Shown here one piece after another: positions 31,185-38,426 of a stretch of DNA of 38,426 nucleotides. The position numbers were made by a program, and so were the translations under genes. Source of the stretch: a virus; IMG/VR virus record IMGVR_UViG_3300017770_000044, positions 1-38,426 of that record; one strand, given 5' to 3'. The notes under the pieces are model-generated. The model did not search any database. It had not been told where the DNA came from and saw nothing but the letters and a program-made list of their open reading frames with translations. Position 1 is the first letter of the stretch. Each line of letters begins with the position of its first letter.

Positions 31185-33164
31185 ATGAACTCAGCGGAGA
31201 AGTTCGCACGGGTCGCCGAGGAGGCGTCCCGGGCTTCAGACTATGACGCCGCCCGAGCGGTCGTCCGGGGATACCTGTCGTCATGGCACAGCGATGTCCG
31301 ACACCTCGCGGATCCTCGGGTCGCCCTTCAGGTCGACACCGCGATCGCCATCCTCGGAGCCGTGAAGGGCTGCGGGGCTCTCGCGAAGTCCATCTCGACC
31401 GCTATCGAGAAGGCTCGGGAGGCTCGTCCGAAGATCGTCGAGTTGGAGGCCGAAGCGGTTCGCCTCGTCCACTTCGTCGGGGAGAAGGCGCCGGGACCGG
31501 TCGGGGATCTGATCATGCCTCGGGGCTTCGTCATCACTCCGGAAGGGATCGGCGGTCCCGCGAAGGCGGACTCGGACGATCGTCCCCTCATCGCCTCGCG
31601 TCCGGTCTATATCGCCGCGATCGTTCGAGCGATCGAGGGCGGAGAGTACCACGCCGATCTCGTGTGGCGATCCCCGGCGGGGACGTGGGAGGTCGGGACC
31701 TATCCTCGGCGAGTCCTCTCGGACTCCCGATCGATCGTGAAGCTCGCGGGCGACGGTGTCCCGGTCGACAGTGGAACGGCTTCCGGTCTCGTCCGATACC
31801 TGTCCGCCTTCGAGCGGGCGAACGATGAGGCCCTGCCGATCGAGCGAGCGGCGTCCGTCATGGGGTGGCAAGGCCCCATGGGTCGGTTCGGGTTCCTGTG
31901 GGGATCGACTTCGATCGGGGCTCCGGGTCGGGGGGTCCGTCTCATCGTCGAGGGCGGGAAGCAAGAGATCGCCGACAGCTTCAGCGCCTCGGGATCGCTT
32001 CACGCTTGGGAGCGCCTGATCTGGGACCCGATCCAGTCTCACCCGAGATCGGTCCTCGCGGTCTATGCCTCGATCGCTCCGGTCATCCTCGGGATCGTGA
32101 ACGCCGCCCCGGGGTTCGTCGTCGACATCGCCGGGACCTCGACGGGCGGGAAGACGACCGCCCTCCAAGTCGCCGCGAGTGTCTGGGGCGACCCGGCTCG
32201 ACTGATCGGATCGTGGTCCGATACTCGGGCGAGCATTGAGCACGCGGGATCGATGTCCTGTCACCTCCCGACCTTCCTCGACGATACGAAGGAAGCCCGA
32301 GACAACCCCTCGAAGGTGATCGAGGTCGTGTATCAGATCACCGGAACCCGCTCGAAGCGACGAGCGACCCCGGACGGACTTCGACGCACGGCGAGCTTCC
32401 GGACTGTCCTGATCTCCACAGGCGAGATGCCGATCACCTCACACGGGACCGACACGGGAGCCGCCGCCCGCGTCCTCCCTCTTCATGGGTGGCCACTCTC
32501 CGGACCGGACGCCCGGAGCCTCGCCGAACAACTGAAGATCGCGAGCTTGGAGAACTTCGGACATCTCGGGCCGAGGGTGATCGAGTGGCTCGTCGCGAAC
32601 CGATCGTCGTGGTCGATCATCCGGGAGGGGTGGAACGCTACCCGGGAGGAGTTCGCCGAACGAGCCGCCGAACGAGTGACCGGAAGGGCGAAGGCGTTCG
32701 CGGGAAGGGCGGCGCCCTATGTCGCGACCCTTCACACGGTCGCTCAGATCCTCGCTCGGGCTCTGAACTATCCGGTGAACGACGAGGCCCTCGGGGTTCT
32801 TGAACGGGAGGCGATGAGCGGGGCGAGGGTAGCTGAGAGACATCTTCAGGCCCTGCGGGACCTCTTCGGATGGCTCGCGACTCGCTCGACGGCCCGAGAT
32901 GGCTCCGAGGACCGTGTCGCCCATGAGGTCATATATCGGTGGGATCCGGTCTCGAAGGACGGTCCCGACGTCATCGCCCGAAGTCTCCGTCGATGGCTTC
33001 AGGGCGAGGGATACCAGCTCGACATCATCGAGGACTGGGCTCGCGAAGGCTTGATCGTGACGAACGGGGGCCGCCGGACTCACCCGGTCCGGTTTGCCTC
33101 TTCAGGGTCTCGCCCGTCCTGCTACCGGTTCACCCCGGAAGCCGTGAAGATCGCCGAGGCCTAG
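31185..33164 (+). CDS. DUF927 primase/helicase-like ATPase
   Basis: A 659-residue protein, likely the phage replicative or primase-associated helicase. Its middle has the DUF927 pattern: Walker A GTSTGGKTT (317-325) followed by ALQVAASVWGDP, then WSDTRASIEHAG, a Walker B-like LPTFLDDTKEA, YQITGTRSKRRATPDGLRRT and a VLISTGEMPI sensor segment. The N-terminal 130 residues carry helices with no recognised primase motif; the C terminus is a winged-helix-like region. Good ribosome binding site (GTGGAGTAACAG). It stands immediately before the origin-like region, as expected for a replication gene. The stop overlaps that of the minus-strand gene. Confidence 0.85.
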   Translation: MNSAEKFARVAEEASRASDYDAARAVVRGYLSSWHSDVRHLADPRVALQVDTAIAILGAVKGCGALAKSISTAIEKAREARPKIVELEAEAVRLVHFVGEKAPGPVGDLIMPRGFVITPEGIGGPAKADSDDRPLIASRPVYIAAIVRAIEGGEYHADLVWRSPAGTWEVGTYPRRVLSDSRSIVKLAGDGVPVDSGTASGLVRYLSAFERANDEALPIERAASVMGWQGPMGRFGFLWGSTSIGAPGRGVRLIVEGGKQEIADSFSASGSLHAWERLIWDPIQSHPRSVLAVYASIAPVILGIVNAAPGFVVDIAGTSTGGKTTALQVAASVWGDPARLIGSWSDTRASIEHAGSMSCHLPTFLDDTKEARDNPSKVIEVVYQITGTRSKRRATPDGLRRTASFRTVLISTGEMPITSHGTDTGAAARVLPLHGWPLSGPDARSLAEQLKIASLENFGHLGPRVIEWLVANRSSWSIIREGWNATREEFAERAAERVTGRAKAFAGRAAPYVATLHTVAQILARALNYPVNDEALGVLEREAMSGARVAERHLQALRDLFGWLATRSTARDGSEDRVAHEVIYRWDPVSKDGPDVIARSLRRWLQGEGYQLDIIEDWAREGLIVTNGGRRTHPVRFASSGSRPSCYRFTPEAVKIAEA

Positions 33165-33400
33165 CGCCACTCACCGCCGATCCGGGTGGGAAACCCGTCT
33201 TGGAACGTGAGACACTTCCACCCCGTCGAGGCGAGAGCCTCCTCGGGCGTCGCCCCGACGATGACCCGCGCCCGATACGTCGCCGCCGGGTTCAGAATGA
33301 CCCAGCGCCCGTCCGACAGTCTTCGGAGGGTCGCTCGGGTCTTCGTATGCCTCCACACGACGACCCCGTCGATCCGAACCTTCCGCCATCGCTCGACCAT
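33161..33400 (-). CDS. Small basic protein, lone minus-strand gene
   Basis: A 79-residue, Arg-rich protein with GGAGGTGA six bases before the ATG. It has a beta-rich pattern (VRIDGVVVWRHTKTRATLRR, LSDGRWVILNPA) and ends EALASTGWKC with F-P-T-R-I-G-G. Its stop codon overlaps that of the DUF927 gene through the palindromic CTAG. GAGGGTTACC lies 24 bases upstream. I do not recognise the family. Being transcribed from the origin-like region towards the DUF927 gene, it could modulate replication; this is inference. Confidence 0.55.
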   Translation of the reverse strand: MVERWRKVRIDGVVVWRHTKTRATLRRLSDGRWVILNPAATYRARVIVGATPEEALASTGWKCLTFQDGFPTRIGGEWR

Positions 33401-33423
33401 GGGATCACCTCCGACCGCCGATC

Positions 33424-33433
33424 GGTAACCCTC
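33424..33433 (-). promoter_or_regulatory. GAGGGTTACC element before the minus-strand gene
   Basis: Ten bases shared with the elements at 27854-27864 and 33865-33875, again about 20-24 bases before a start codon and just before the ribosome binding site. Orientation matches the direction of the gene. Confidence 0.45.
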
Positions 33434-33503
33434 GAAGCCTGTCAGGACGACACCGATCCGCCCTGACGGCGAGAGTCGACGTCCGACGGGGATCGTCCGA
33501 ACC

Positions 33504-33826
33504 CTGTCAGGGTGTCAGTATTCACCCCCAAAGCGGTACTGACAGCGAGACCGCCCGAGGGACCGACCTTCTCCCCCGTTGTCAGTATAGACTGAGAAGA
33601 TCTCTCACTTCAAAGTATGACTGAGGACCCCTCCCCCGATCATCCGTTCAGGGGGGGGTGTGGTGGAGGGTCTAAAGAGGCGCGACACCTTCCGCCAGTA
33701 CTGACAAAGGGCGAGACAGGGGGAAGGACCGGGGCTCTCGCTGTCAGTAGTCCCGGCGCCCCGAATACTGACACGCTGACACCCTCGGCGCGATCACCTT
33801 CGGAGGCTCGCTCTCGCTGTCAGTAG
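33504..33826. repeat. TGTCAGTA iteron array, candidate origin or operator region
   Basis: Seven exact copies of TGTCAGTA: forward at 33513, 33580, 33742, 33818 and reverse (TACTGACA) at 33537, 33699, 33766. Partial TGTCAG copies lie at 33440, 33505 and, reversed, 33776. Two pairs are inverted with exactly 16 bases between them (33513-33544 and 33742-33773). The 17-mer GCTCTCGCTGTCAGTAG occurs twice (33734-33750, 33810-33826). A lower-GC stretch is at about 33585-33625 and a C-run/G-run hairpin at 33631-33658. This fits an origin with initiator sites or a large operator. No gene is supported in 33401-33895. Confidence 0.6.
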
Positions 33827-33864
33827 CAGAAAACGACCCGACGGGGTGGCGGGATCGCCCCGGG

Positions 33865-33875
33865 GAGGGTTACCC
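33865..33875 (+). promoter_or_regulatory. GAGGGTTACCC element before the RuvC-like gene
   Basis: The same 11 bases as at 27854-27864, ending 21 bases before the GTG start at 33896, with GGGAGGTGA in between. Confidence 0.45.
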
Positions 33876-33895
33876 TTCTCTCGGGAGGTGAGATC

Positions 33896-34561
33896 GTGAA
33901 ACACTTCAAGGTTCAACAGTGGACGGAACCCGGTCGGCTCTTCGTCGGCATTGACCCCGGACCGAGGGCGGGCGCCGCCGCCGTCATCGAGTCGGAGCCC
34001 GGAGGCGGCTTCGACCTTCGGTTCGCGATGACATGGAAGGCGAGAAGGTCAGGGGGTCACCGGATCCGGGCCTTCATTATGCACGCAGAAGGGGAGGTCG
34101 TCGATCACACCTTGACCGACTCCCCATTCGAGGTCTTCCGACGACTCGCCGGGGGTCTCGATCCCCTGTGGGGAGATCGGTCGGTTCAGCCCTTCACGAC
34201 GGCGGCGGTCGAGGGCCTCTTCGCGATCCGCACTAACGGCCTGATCCCTCTCGCCGAAGACGCGGGGGGATGGGTCGCCGTCCTCGGGCTACTGACCCAC
34301 GGCGACATCCTTCGCCCGGGGTACTCGAAGTGGGTCCCCGCCGTCTCCCGGATGACGACGAGCGCCGGGAAGGCCACGATCGACGAAGGCCTCGCGGACT
34401 GCCTTCACGGAAGGCCCTCGAAGGTCCGGTCGAGCATCATCGAGTGGGATCTCTTCTGGGACAGTTGGAAGGGAACATGGACCGCCGACGAACATCTCGT
34501 CGACGCGATCGGTCTCGCTCTCTTCGCTTCACCCGGGAAGCTCGTCGAGGTGTGTCGATGA
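33896..34561 (+). CDS. RuvC-like Holliday junction resolvase (RNase H fold)
   Basis: A 221-residue nuclease probably resolving branched DNA before packaging. GTG at 33896 follows GGGAGGTGAGATC. It has the RuvC pattern: first strand FVGIDPGPRAGAAAV with Asp20, the middle acidic residue in TTAAVEGLF (Glu106), and the C-terminal TADEHLVDAIGLALFA with Glu199, His200 and Asp203. The SAGKATIDEGLADCL segment is the usual basic helix region. Length is somewhat above RuvC because of an insertion at residues about 40-95. Confidence 0.75.
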   Translation: MKHFKVQQWTEPGRLFVGIDPGPRAGAAAVIESEPGGGFDLRFAMTWKARRSGGHRIRAFIMHAEGEVVDHTLTDSPFEVFRRLAGGLDPLWGDRSVQPFTTAAVEGLFAIRTNGLIPLAEDAGGWVAVLGLLTHGDILRPGYSKWVPAVSRMTTSAGKATIDEGLADCLHGRPSKVRSSIIEWDLFWDSWKGTWTADEHLVDAIGLALFASPGKLVEVCR

Positions 34562-34737
34562 CCGCCGATCACTTCGCCCTCTTCCTCTTCGTCGTGTGCA
34601 TCCTGATCGGGGTCGCGTATGTCGACCCGGCTCAGGTCCCCCTCTCGGCGCTCGCCGGGATGGCGGTCCTCCTCTTCGGGATCGCGGTCGTCGCCGTCGT
34701 CGCTCTCGTTCAGGTCGCCCGGGACGTGAACCGATGA
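34558..34737 (+). CDS. Small two-helix membrane protein, holin candidate
   Basis: A 59-residue protein that starts in an ATGA overlap with the RuvC-like gene. Residues about 6-22 (FALFLFVVCILIGVAYV) and 30-54 (LSALAGMAVLLFGIAVVAVV) are hydrophobic, separated by a short polar loop; the end is basic (ARDVNR). This two-helix hairpin and size fit class II holins, which would pair with the amidase about 3 kb downstream in the same orientation. It is not next to the endolysin, so the assignment is open. Confidence 0.5.
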   Translation: MTADHFALFLFVVCILIGVAYVDPAQVPLSALAGMAVLLFGIAVVAVVALVQVARDVNR

Positions 34738-36290
34738 TCGGGGCGCCCCCACGGGTTCACCTCGGGGACTGTCTCGACCTGATGAGGTCACTCCCCGAGA
34801 ACTCCGTCGACTCGATCGTGTGCGATCCGCCCTACGGCCTGAGCCCGGACGGTCGCTCTCGAACGTGGGACGAACTCGCCGCCCTTCGCGCCGAGGGTCG
34901 AGGTCCTCGCGGCGGCTTCATGGGTCAACACTGGGACGCAGGCGTGCCCGGGGTGTCGTGGGCTCGGGAGTGTCTTCGAGTTCTGAAGCCCGGGGGACAC
35001 TTGATCGCGTTCGCGTCGACCCGGACGGTCCATCGGCTCGCCGTCGCCATCGAGGACGCCGGACTGCAGATCCGCGATCAGGTCGGCTGGGTCTATTGGA
35101 GCGGGTTCCCCAAGTCCCGATCCGTCTCGATGGACATCGACCGCCGGGACGCCGCCGAGGCTCAGCATCTCCGGCGGCTCCGGTTCACCGCGTGGATCAG
35201 GTCGACAGGCCTCACCGCTCGACAGATCAACGAAGCGACGAACACGGCGATGGGTGGCCACTACACGACCGAAGCCACACAGCCCGCGATCATGACGAGG
35301 GAACACCTCGACGCGGTTCGTCACCTTCTCCCCGAGAGCCCTCCTCGATGGGTCGAAGAGGAGGTCGCGATCCGTTCGGTCGAGTCCGAGAACGCGAAGA
35401 GGCGCGAAGTCATCGGGAGCCGGAGCGCCGGGATCAGTCTTCCGGGCGAGGGTCCTCGTCACACGATCGGAGGCTCGGGGACTGTCTCGGTCGACATCAC
35501 CCTCGGACACACAGCCGACGCTCGAAGGTGGGACGGATGGGGGTCGGCGCTGAAGCCCGCGATCGAGCCTGCGGTCTTCGCTCGGAAGGCTCCCGACAGA
35601 TCCCTCGTCGACTCCGTCCTTCGATGGGAGGTCGGTCCCCTGAACGTCGACGCCTGTCGGTTCCTCCCGGGCGATCCGGGGTGGATAGGTCCGAACGATG
35701 ACACCGATCGACGTCGCCCGAGCGCCGGAGGTGAGAACGGCCTGCGAGGATCTTCGACCTTCAAGATCCGCGAACGCCGAGTCGAGGATCAAGCCGTGAT
35801 CGCCGGACGCTTCCCCGCGAACTTATACCACTGTCCGAAGCCGTCGAGGCGCGAACGCGAACGGGGGACCGCTGGCCTCCCGACCCGGACCGGAGCCGAA
35901 GCGGTTCAGAGGAGGGAAGGGACCGCTGGCCTCGACAATCCGAGAGCCGGAGCCGGTCGGACCGCGTCGGAGGTGAGGAACTTCCACCCGACCGTGAAGC
36001 CTGTCCGGCTGATGAGATGGCTCGGGCGCCTCGTCACTCCTCCGGGCGGACTCATCCTTGATCCGTTCTGTGGCTCGGGGACGATGGGGATCGCAGCGAG
36101 CTTGGAGGGCTTCCGGTATCTCGGCGCCGAGATGTCTCCCGAGTATCATCGGATCGCCGAGGCCCGGATCCGTCACGCCGTCGAGCGCCCTCGGGCGTGG
36201 AGGGACACGGAGCCCGGACCGCCGATCGACATTCCGAAGCCGGTCGCCATCGACCCGGCTCAGATCTCACTCTTCGGGGGGACGACATGA
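34734..36290 (+). CDS. DNA N6-adenine or N4-cytosine methyltransferase (beta-type motif order)
   Basis: A 518-residue methyltransferase. Motif IV DPPY is at 31-34 and motif I DPFCGSG at 443-449, so the catalytic motif precedes the AdoMet motif, as in the beta group. The start HLGDCLDLMRSLPENSVDSI is the common N-terminal pattern. A long insert (about 110-430) must contain the target recognition domain; it has the DGWGSALKPAIEPAVFARKA block common in phage enzymes. DPPY does not by itself separate N6-A from N4-C. ATG 34734 overlaps the previous stop. Confidence 0.87.
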   Translation: MIGAPPRVHLGDCLDLMRSLPENSVDSIVCDPPYGLSPDGRSRTWDELAALRAEGRGPRGGFMGQHWDAGVPGVSWARECLRVLKPGGHLIAFASTRTVHRLAVAIEDAGLQIRDQVGWVYWSGFPKSRSVSMDIDRRDAAEAQHLRRLRFTAWIRSTGLTARQINEATNTAMGGHYTTEATQPAIMTREHLDAVRHLLPESPPRWVEEEVAIRSVESENAKRREVIGSRSAGISLPGEGPRHTIGGSGTVSVDITLGHTADARRWDGWGSALKPAIEPAVFARKAPDRSLVDSVLRWEVGPLNVDACRFLPGDPGWIGPNDDTDRRRPSAGGENGLRGSSTFKIRERRVEDQAVIAGRFPANLYHCPKPSRRERERGTAGLPTRTGAEAVQRREGTAGLDNPRAGAGRTASEVRNFHPTVKPVRLMRWLGRLVTPPGGLILDPFCGSGTMGIAASLEGFRYLGAEMSPEYHRIAEARIRHAVERPRAWRDTEPGPPIDIPKPVAIDPAQISLFGGTT

Positions 36291-36619
36291 AGACGATCGA
36301 GGAGCGCCGGGTGGCCCGGTATGTTCTGAACCTGACAGGGACGCGGGCGCTCATTCTCGACGCTCTCGCCCTGTCACCTCATCCGATGACGCTCGCCGAG
36401 ATCCGGTTCGCGATCTCGGCTGTGGAGAAGCCGACGACGAGCAAGATCGGAACGGACCTCCACGCCCTCCGGGTCCGTGGGGCGATCATCGCCACGGCCT
36501 CGGACAACCGAACGAACGAGTACACGATCAGCCGTCCCGCGAAGCTCGCGATCGACGGCGGACGCTATGACAAGGTGATGAAGGCCGTCCGAGAAGCGGT
36601 CTGGGAGTTGTACCGATGA
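36287..36619 (+). CDS. Small winged-helix-like protein
   Basis: A 110-residue basic protein starting in an ATGA overlap with the methyltransferase stop. Residues about 20-85 (ALILDALALSPHPMTLAEIR, TTSKIGTDLHALRVRGAIIA, and a wing ending YTIS) form a typical winged helix. It may regulate transcription or serve the methyltransferase; no partner is proven. Its stop overlaps the next gene by 4 bases. Confidence 0.6.
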   Translation: MKTIEERRVARYVLNLTGTRALILDALALSPHPMTLAEIRFAISAVEKPTTSKIGTDLHALRVRGAIIATASDNRTNEYTISRPAKLAIDGGRYDKVMKAVREAVWELYR

Positions 36620-36972
36620 ACGTCGAGACCGAAGCCGAATATCTTCAGATCGTCGCGAGCATGAAGCCGACAGGGTGGATCGTGGTCTGGGGACTACTTC
36701 AGACCGATCGCCCTGTCCGGCGCCGAGACCTTCTCCGAGGGATCGAGAGACAGGTCGCAGCCTTCGAGCGTGATCCCGACGAGGCGGTTCGAGGTGTTCT
36801 CCGTCGTCTTCACCGGGCGGGGCTCGTCAAGTACTCCCGACGCCCCGGCGCTCCGGCTGGCAAGGGCCACAGGGGAGCATGGAAGCTGAGCCCGGAGGCG
36901 CGATCGGCGTTCCGGAAGTCCGGGGATCCGGATAGGGTGATCAGGGCTTGGAGATCTCTCGTCAAGCCTTGA
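36616..36972 (+). CDS. Second small winged-helix-like protein
   Basis: A 118-residue basic protein. Helices at PTGWIVVWGLLQTD, VRRRDLLRGIERQVA and AVRGVLRRLHRAGLVKYSRR give a winged-helix pattern, with a Lys/Arg-rich wing (PAGKGHRGAWKLSPEARSAF). It may be a distant duplicate of the upstream gene, as the helix order is the same, but the sequences are too divergent for me to be sure. Confidence 0.55.
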   Translation: MNVETEAEYLQIVASMKPTGWIVVWGLLQTDRPVRRRDLLRGIERQVAAFERDPDEAVRGVLRRLHRAGLVKYSRRPGAPAGKGHRGAWKLSPEARSAFRKSGDPDRVIRAWRSLVKP

Positions 36973-36986
36973 CCGGAGGCGTCGAC

Positions 36987-37274
36987 ATGATGACCGATAG
37001 CTGGACGATCGTTGTCACCGTAGGCTTCGAGGGCGAGCGGTGGACCGCGACCCGTCCCGACGAGATCCTCGACCTTCCGAGCTTCGACAGTCCCGAGGAT
37101 GTGATCGAGGCGATCCGCGAGGAGGGCTTCGACGAAGAGACGATCCGGGTCGGGGTGGTTACTCCCTTCGGGGATGTGATGATCGTCGACGGTTGCTTCG
37201 TCTCGGACTACACCCTGAGAGCGGTCGCCAACATCGCGAAGTGGGACAGCATCGCCCGGGGGATCGATGAGTAA
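36987..37274 (+). CDS. Small acidic protein before terminase small subunit
   Basis: A 95-residue acidic protein with GGAGG seven bases before the ATG; a second ATG follows directly. It is an alpha/beta mixture (WTIVVTVGFEGERW, SPEDVIEAIREEGFDEETIR, DVMIVDGCFVSDYTLR). I do not recognise the family. Its stop overlaps the small terminase start by 8 bases, which suggests coupled translation. Confidence 0.5.
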   Translation: MMTDSWTIVVTVGFEGERWTATRPDEILDLPSFDSPEDVIEAIREEGFDEETIRVGVVTPFGDVMIVDGCFVSDYTLRAVANIAKWDSIARGIDE

Positions 37275-37737
37275 ACGAAGGAAGACGCCCGCCGACATCG
37301 AGACGACGGTCGATCGGATCGTCGACTTGATCCTCGTCGGGAAGACGAACCGACAGATCTCCGAGGCCCTCGACCTCTCGCCCGAGGCGGTCCGGAAGTA
37401 CCGGAAGCGCCCGGACTACATGACCCAGCTTGCCGAACGCCGCCGCGAGCTTCGTCGGTCCGCTGACCTGATGATCATCTCAGCGACACGTCAAGCGGTC
37501 GAGACCCTGACCGGAGTCCTCGATCGTCACTCTTCGGGGGAGTACGTGAAGGACGCCGACGCGATCCGAGCGGCGACGGTGATCCTCGACATCTCGTTCG
37601 GCGGTAAGCTCGACGCCGACATCGAGGCGCCGACACTGTCCGGAGCGATGTCCGCGATCTCAATCGAAGACCTCGAACGGATCGTCGCTCTCGATGACGC
37701 TCGCGACGGGAACCGCCCCGGGGGGATCGATGCCTGA
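37267..37737 (+). CDS. Probable terminase small subunit
   Basis: A 156-residue protein with an N-terminal helix-turn-helix (IVDLILVGKTNRQISEALDL, SPEAVRKYRKRPDY), a long middle helix (LAERRRELRRSADLMIISAT) and a C-terminal oligomerisation-like part. This order is typical of small terminases that recognise the packaging site. It is separate from the large subunit, which lies at 22 kb on the other strand. It is followed by amidase and, if the ends join, the portal. A generic HTH regulator is the alternative. Confidence 0.68.
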   Translation: MSKRRKTPADIETTVDRIVDLILVGKTNRQISEALDLSPEAVRKYRKRPDYMTQLAERRRELRRSADLMIISATRQAVETLTGVLDRHSSGEYVKDADAIRAATVILDISFGGKLDADIEAPTLSGAMSAISIEDLERIVALDDARDGNRPGGIDA

Positions 37738-38392
37738 AGTCGTCGCGATCGATTACGGCCACAGCGGGATCGTCGGGGGTCAGTACGTGACAGCCGGGAA
37801 GCAGTACCGGTTCACGGACTCGAACCCGACGCTGTGGGTCGGTGAGGGACTGATCAACCGGGCGATCGCCGCGAAGGTCTTCGCCAAGTTGATCCGAAGA
37901 GGCGTCCGGGTCTTCGACTGCGTCGCCCTTCGAGAGTGGACTCGACCCCCGTCCGAACTCGAACTCGAACAGCGGGACACGGCCCTGAGTGATCGGGTTG
38001 CCTATGCCAACGAACTGTGGACGGCGTACCGTGCCCCCTTCGTCTCGATTCACTCGAACGCGATCGGCTCGAAGGCTTCCGGGCCGTCCCTCCCCGCCCG
38101 AGGCGCCTCGGTCTTCACCTCTCCCGGCTCGACTCGATCGGACCGGCTCGCGGCTCGATTCTATGACGCCCTCAGAACGGTTCCGGGTCAACCTCTCCAA
38201 GTTCGGAAGGGTGACTGGAGCGACGGCGACGAAGATCACGAGGCGCGATTTTATGTTCTAACGAAGACGAAGGGGACGGCGGTCCTGTGCGAGTTCGGGT
38301 TCTTTACGAACCGACAGGACGCCGAGATCCTTCTGAGTCAACCGGGACAGGACGCGATCGCTCGCGTCTATGCCCGCGCCCTGACGGAGTGA
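37730..38392 (+). CDS. N-acetylmuramoyl-L-alanine amidase (Amidase_3) endolysin
   Basis: Cuts the bond between N-acetylmuramic acid and L-alanine in peptidoglycan, for lysis or, less likely, for entry. The 220-residue protein starts with VVAIDYGHSG (His11), has Glu39 in VGEGLINRAIAAKV, FVSIHSNA (His108) and VLCEFGFFTN (Glu188), the zinc ligands and catalytic glutamate of Amidase_3. IDYGHSG replaces the common D-P-G-H-G-G. There is no signal peptide and no cell-wall-binding domain. ATG 37730 follows GGGGGGATCG and overlaps the preceding stop by 8 bases. Confidence 0.88.
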   Translation: MPEVVAIDYGHSGIVGGQYVTAGKQYRFTDSNPTLWVGEGLINRAIAAKVFAKLIRRGVRVFDCVALREWTRPPSELELEQRDTALSDRVAYANELWTAYRAPFVSIHSNAIGSKASGPSLPARGASVFTSPGSTRSDRLAARFYDALRTVPGQPLQVRKGDWSDGDEDHEARFYVLTKTKGTAVLCEFGFFTNRQDAEILLSQPGQDAIARVYARALTE

Positions 38393-38395
38393 CCC

Positions 38396-38426
38396 ATGAG
38401 CCTATTCGATGACGCCCTCGACGTCC
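38396..38426 (+). CDS. Probable first codons of the portal gene (cut by window end)
   Basis: Three bases after the amidase stop, ATG begins a frame reading MSLFDDALDV up to the last base. The portal frame at the left end begins L-I-D-T-F-R-A-D, which continues well from this. Joined with a 2-base overlap (the terminal CC equals the first CC), the frame is kept; joined end to end it is off by one base. This suggests one split gene and a circular map, with a trimming error or a missing base at the join. Confidence 0.5.
   Translation, partial: MSLFDDALDV

Noticed and set aside
33617-33826. Open frame of 69 codons inside the repeat region
   Set aside because: No ribosome binding site, Pro/Ser/Arg-rich composition, and its sequence is largely made of the repeats.
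1-38426. tRNA genes or CRISPR array
   Set aside because: No cloverleaf with a TTCGA-type arm and CCA end in the intergenic spaces, and no regularly spaced repeats; the only array (33.5-33.8 kb) has short sites in both orientations.
1-38426. Haloarchaeal virus, suggested by GC-rich sequence with many CGA/TCG/GTCGAC words
   Set aside because: A peptidoglycan amidase, a lipobox and consistent GGAGG ribosome binding sites point to a bacterial host.

Overview
The window looks like an almost complete genome (about 38.4 kb, GC-rich, densely coding) of a small contractile-tailed dsDNA bacteriophage. A DUF3383-type tail sheath, a tube protein, a Pam3-like simple baseplate and a HK97-fold (DUF2184) capsid identify the virion type. 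A peptidoglycan amidase, a lipoprotein with a lipobox and GGAGG-type ribosome binding sites point to a bacterial host; nothing in the sequence fixes the genus. No integrase, tRNA, insertion sequence or CRISPR array was found. The two ends of the window appear to be the two halves of one portal gene, so the molecule is probably circularly permuted or was cut there by assembly.

Layout. (1) Bases 2-20093, rightward, virion genes in classical order: portal, Mu F-like minor head protein, DUF2213 protease with a nested scaffold start, cement protein, major capsid, neck genes, sheath, tube, tail assembly chaperone with an out-of-frame extension, tape measure, Dit-like protein, baseplate plug, hub, spike, wedge (gp25/W), baseplate J, gpI-like protein, fibre genes, a lipoprotein and a membrane protein. 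(2) Bases 20085-27694, leftward: two small genes, the large terminase, a Cas4/RecB-like nuclease, a calcineurin-type phosphoesterase, a Gp3-like (recombination directionality factor family) protein and several small orphans. Three of these genes share a repeated leader and three intergenic spaces carry the same hairpin. (3) Bases 27884-33164, rightward: small putative regulator, SF2 helicase, C5-cytosine methyltransferase overlapped for nearly its whole length by a second reading frame, an orphan, and a DUF927 primase/helicase-like ATPase. (4) Bases 33401-33895: the largest non-coding stretch, with seven exact copies of TGTCAGTA in both orientations, a candidate replication origin or operator array. 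(5) Bases 33896-38426, rightward: RuvC-like nuclease, small two-helix membrane protein, N6/N4 DNA methyltransferase, three small genes (two of them winged-helix-like), small terminase, amidase endolysin and the first codons of the portal gene.

How it works together. The leftward block and the helicase/DUF927 block look like DNA-metabolism and control functions diverging from 27.7-27.9 kb. The block from 33.9 kb runs through the portal into the virion genes, mostly with 1-8 base start/stop overlaps, suggesting one long coupled late operon if the ends join. The large terminase lies on the opposite strand, well away from the small terminase and the portal, which is unusual.

Most noteworthy: the dual-frame methyltransferase locus, where hand-counted GC at third codon positions favours the alternative frame in the middle segment; the TGTCAGTA array with two identically spaced inverted pairs; the reused leader with an 18-bp perfect palindrome; the nested scaffold start; and the tail-chaperone frame overlap.
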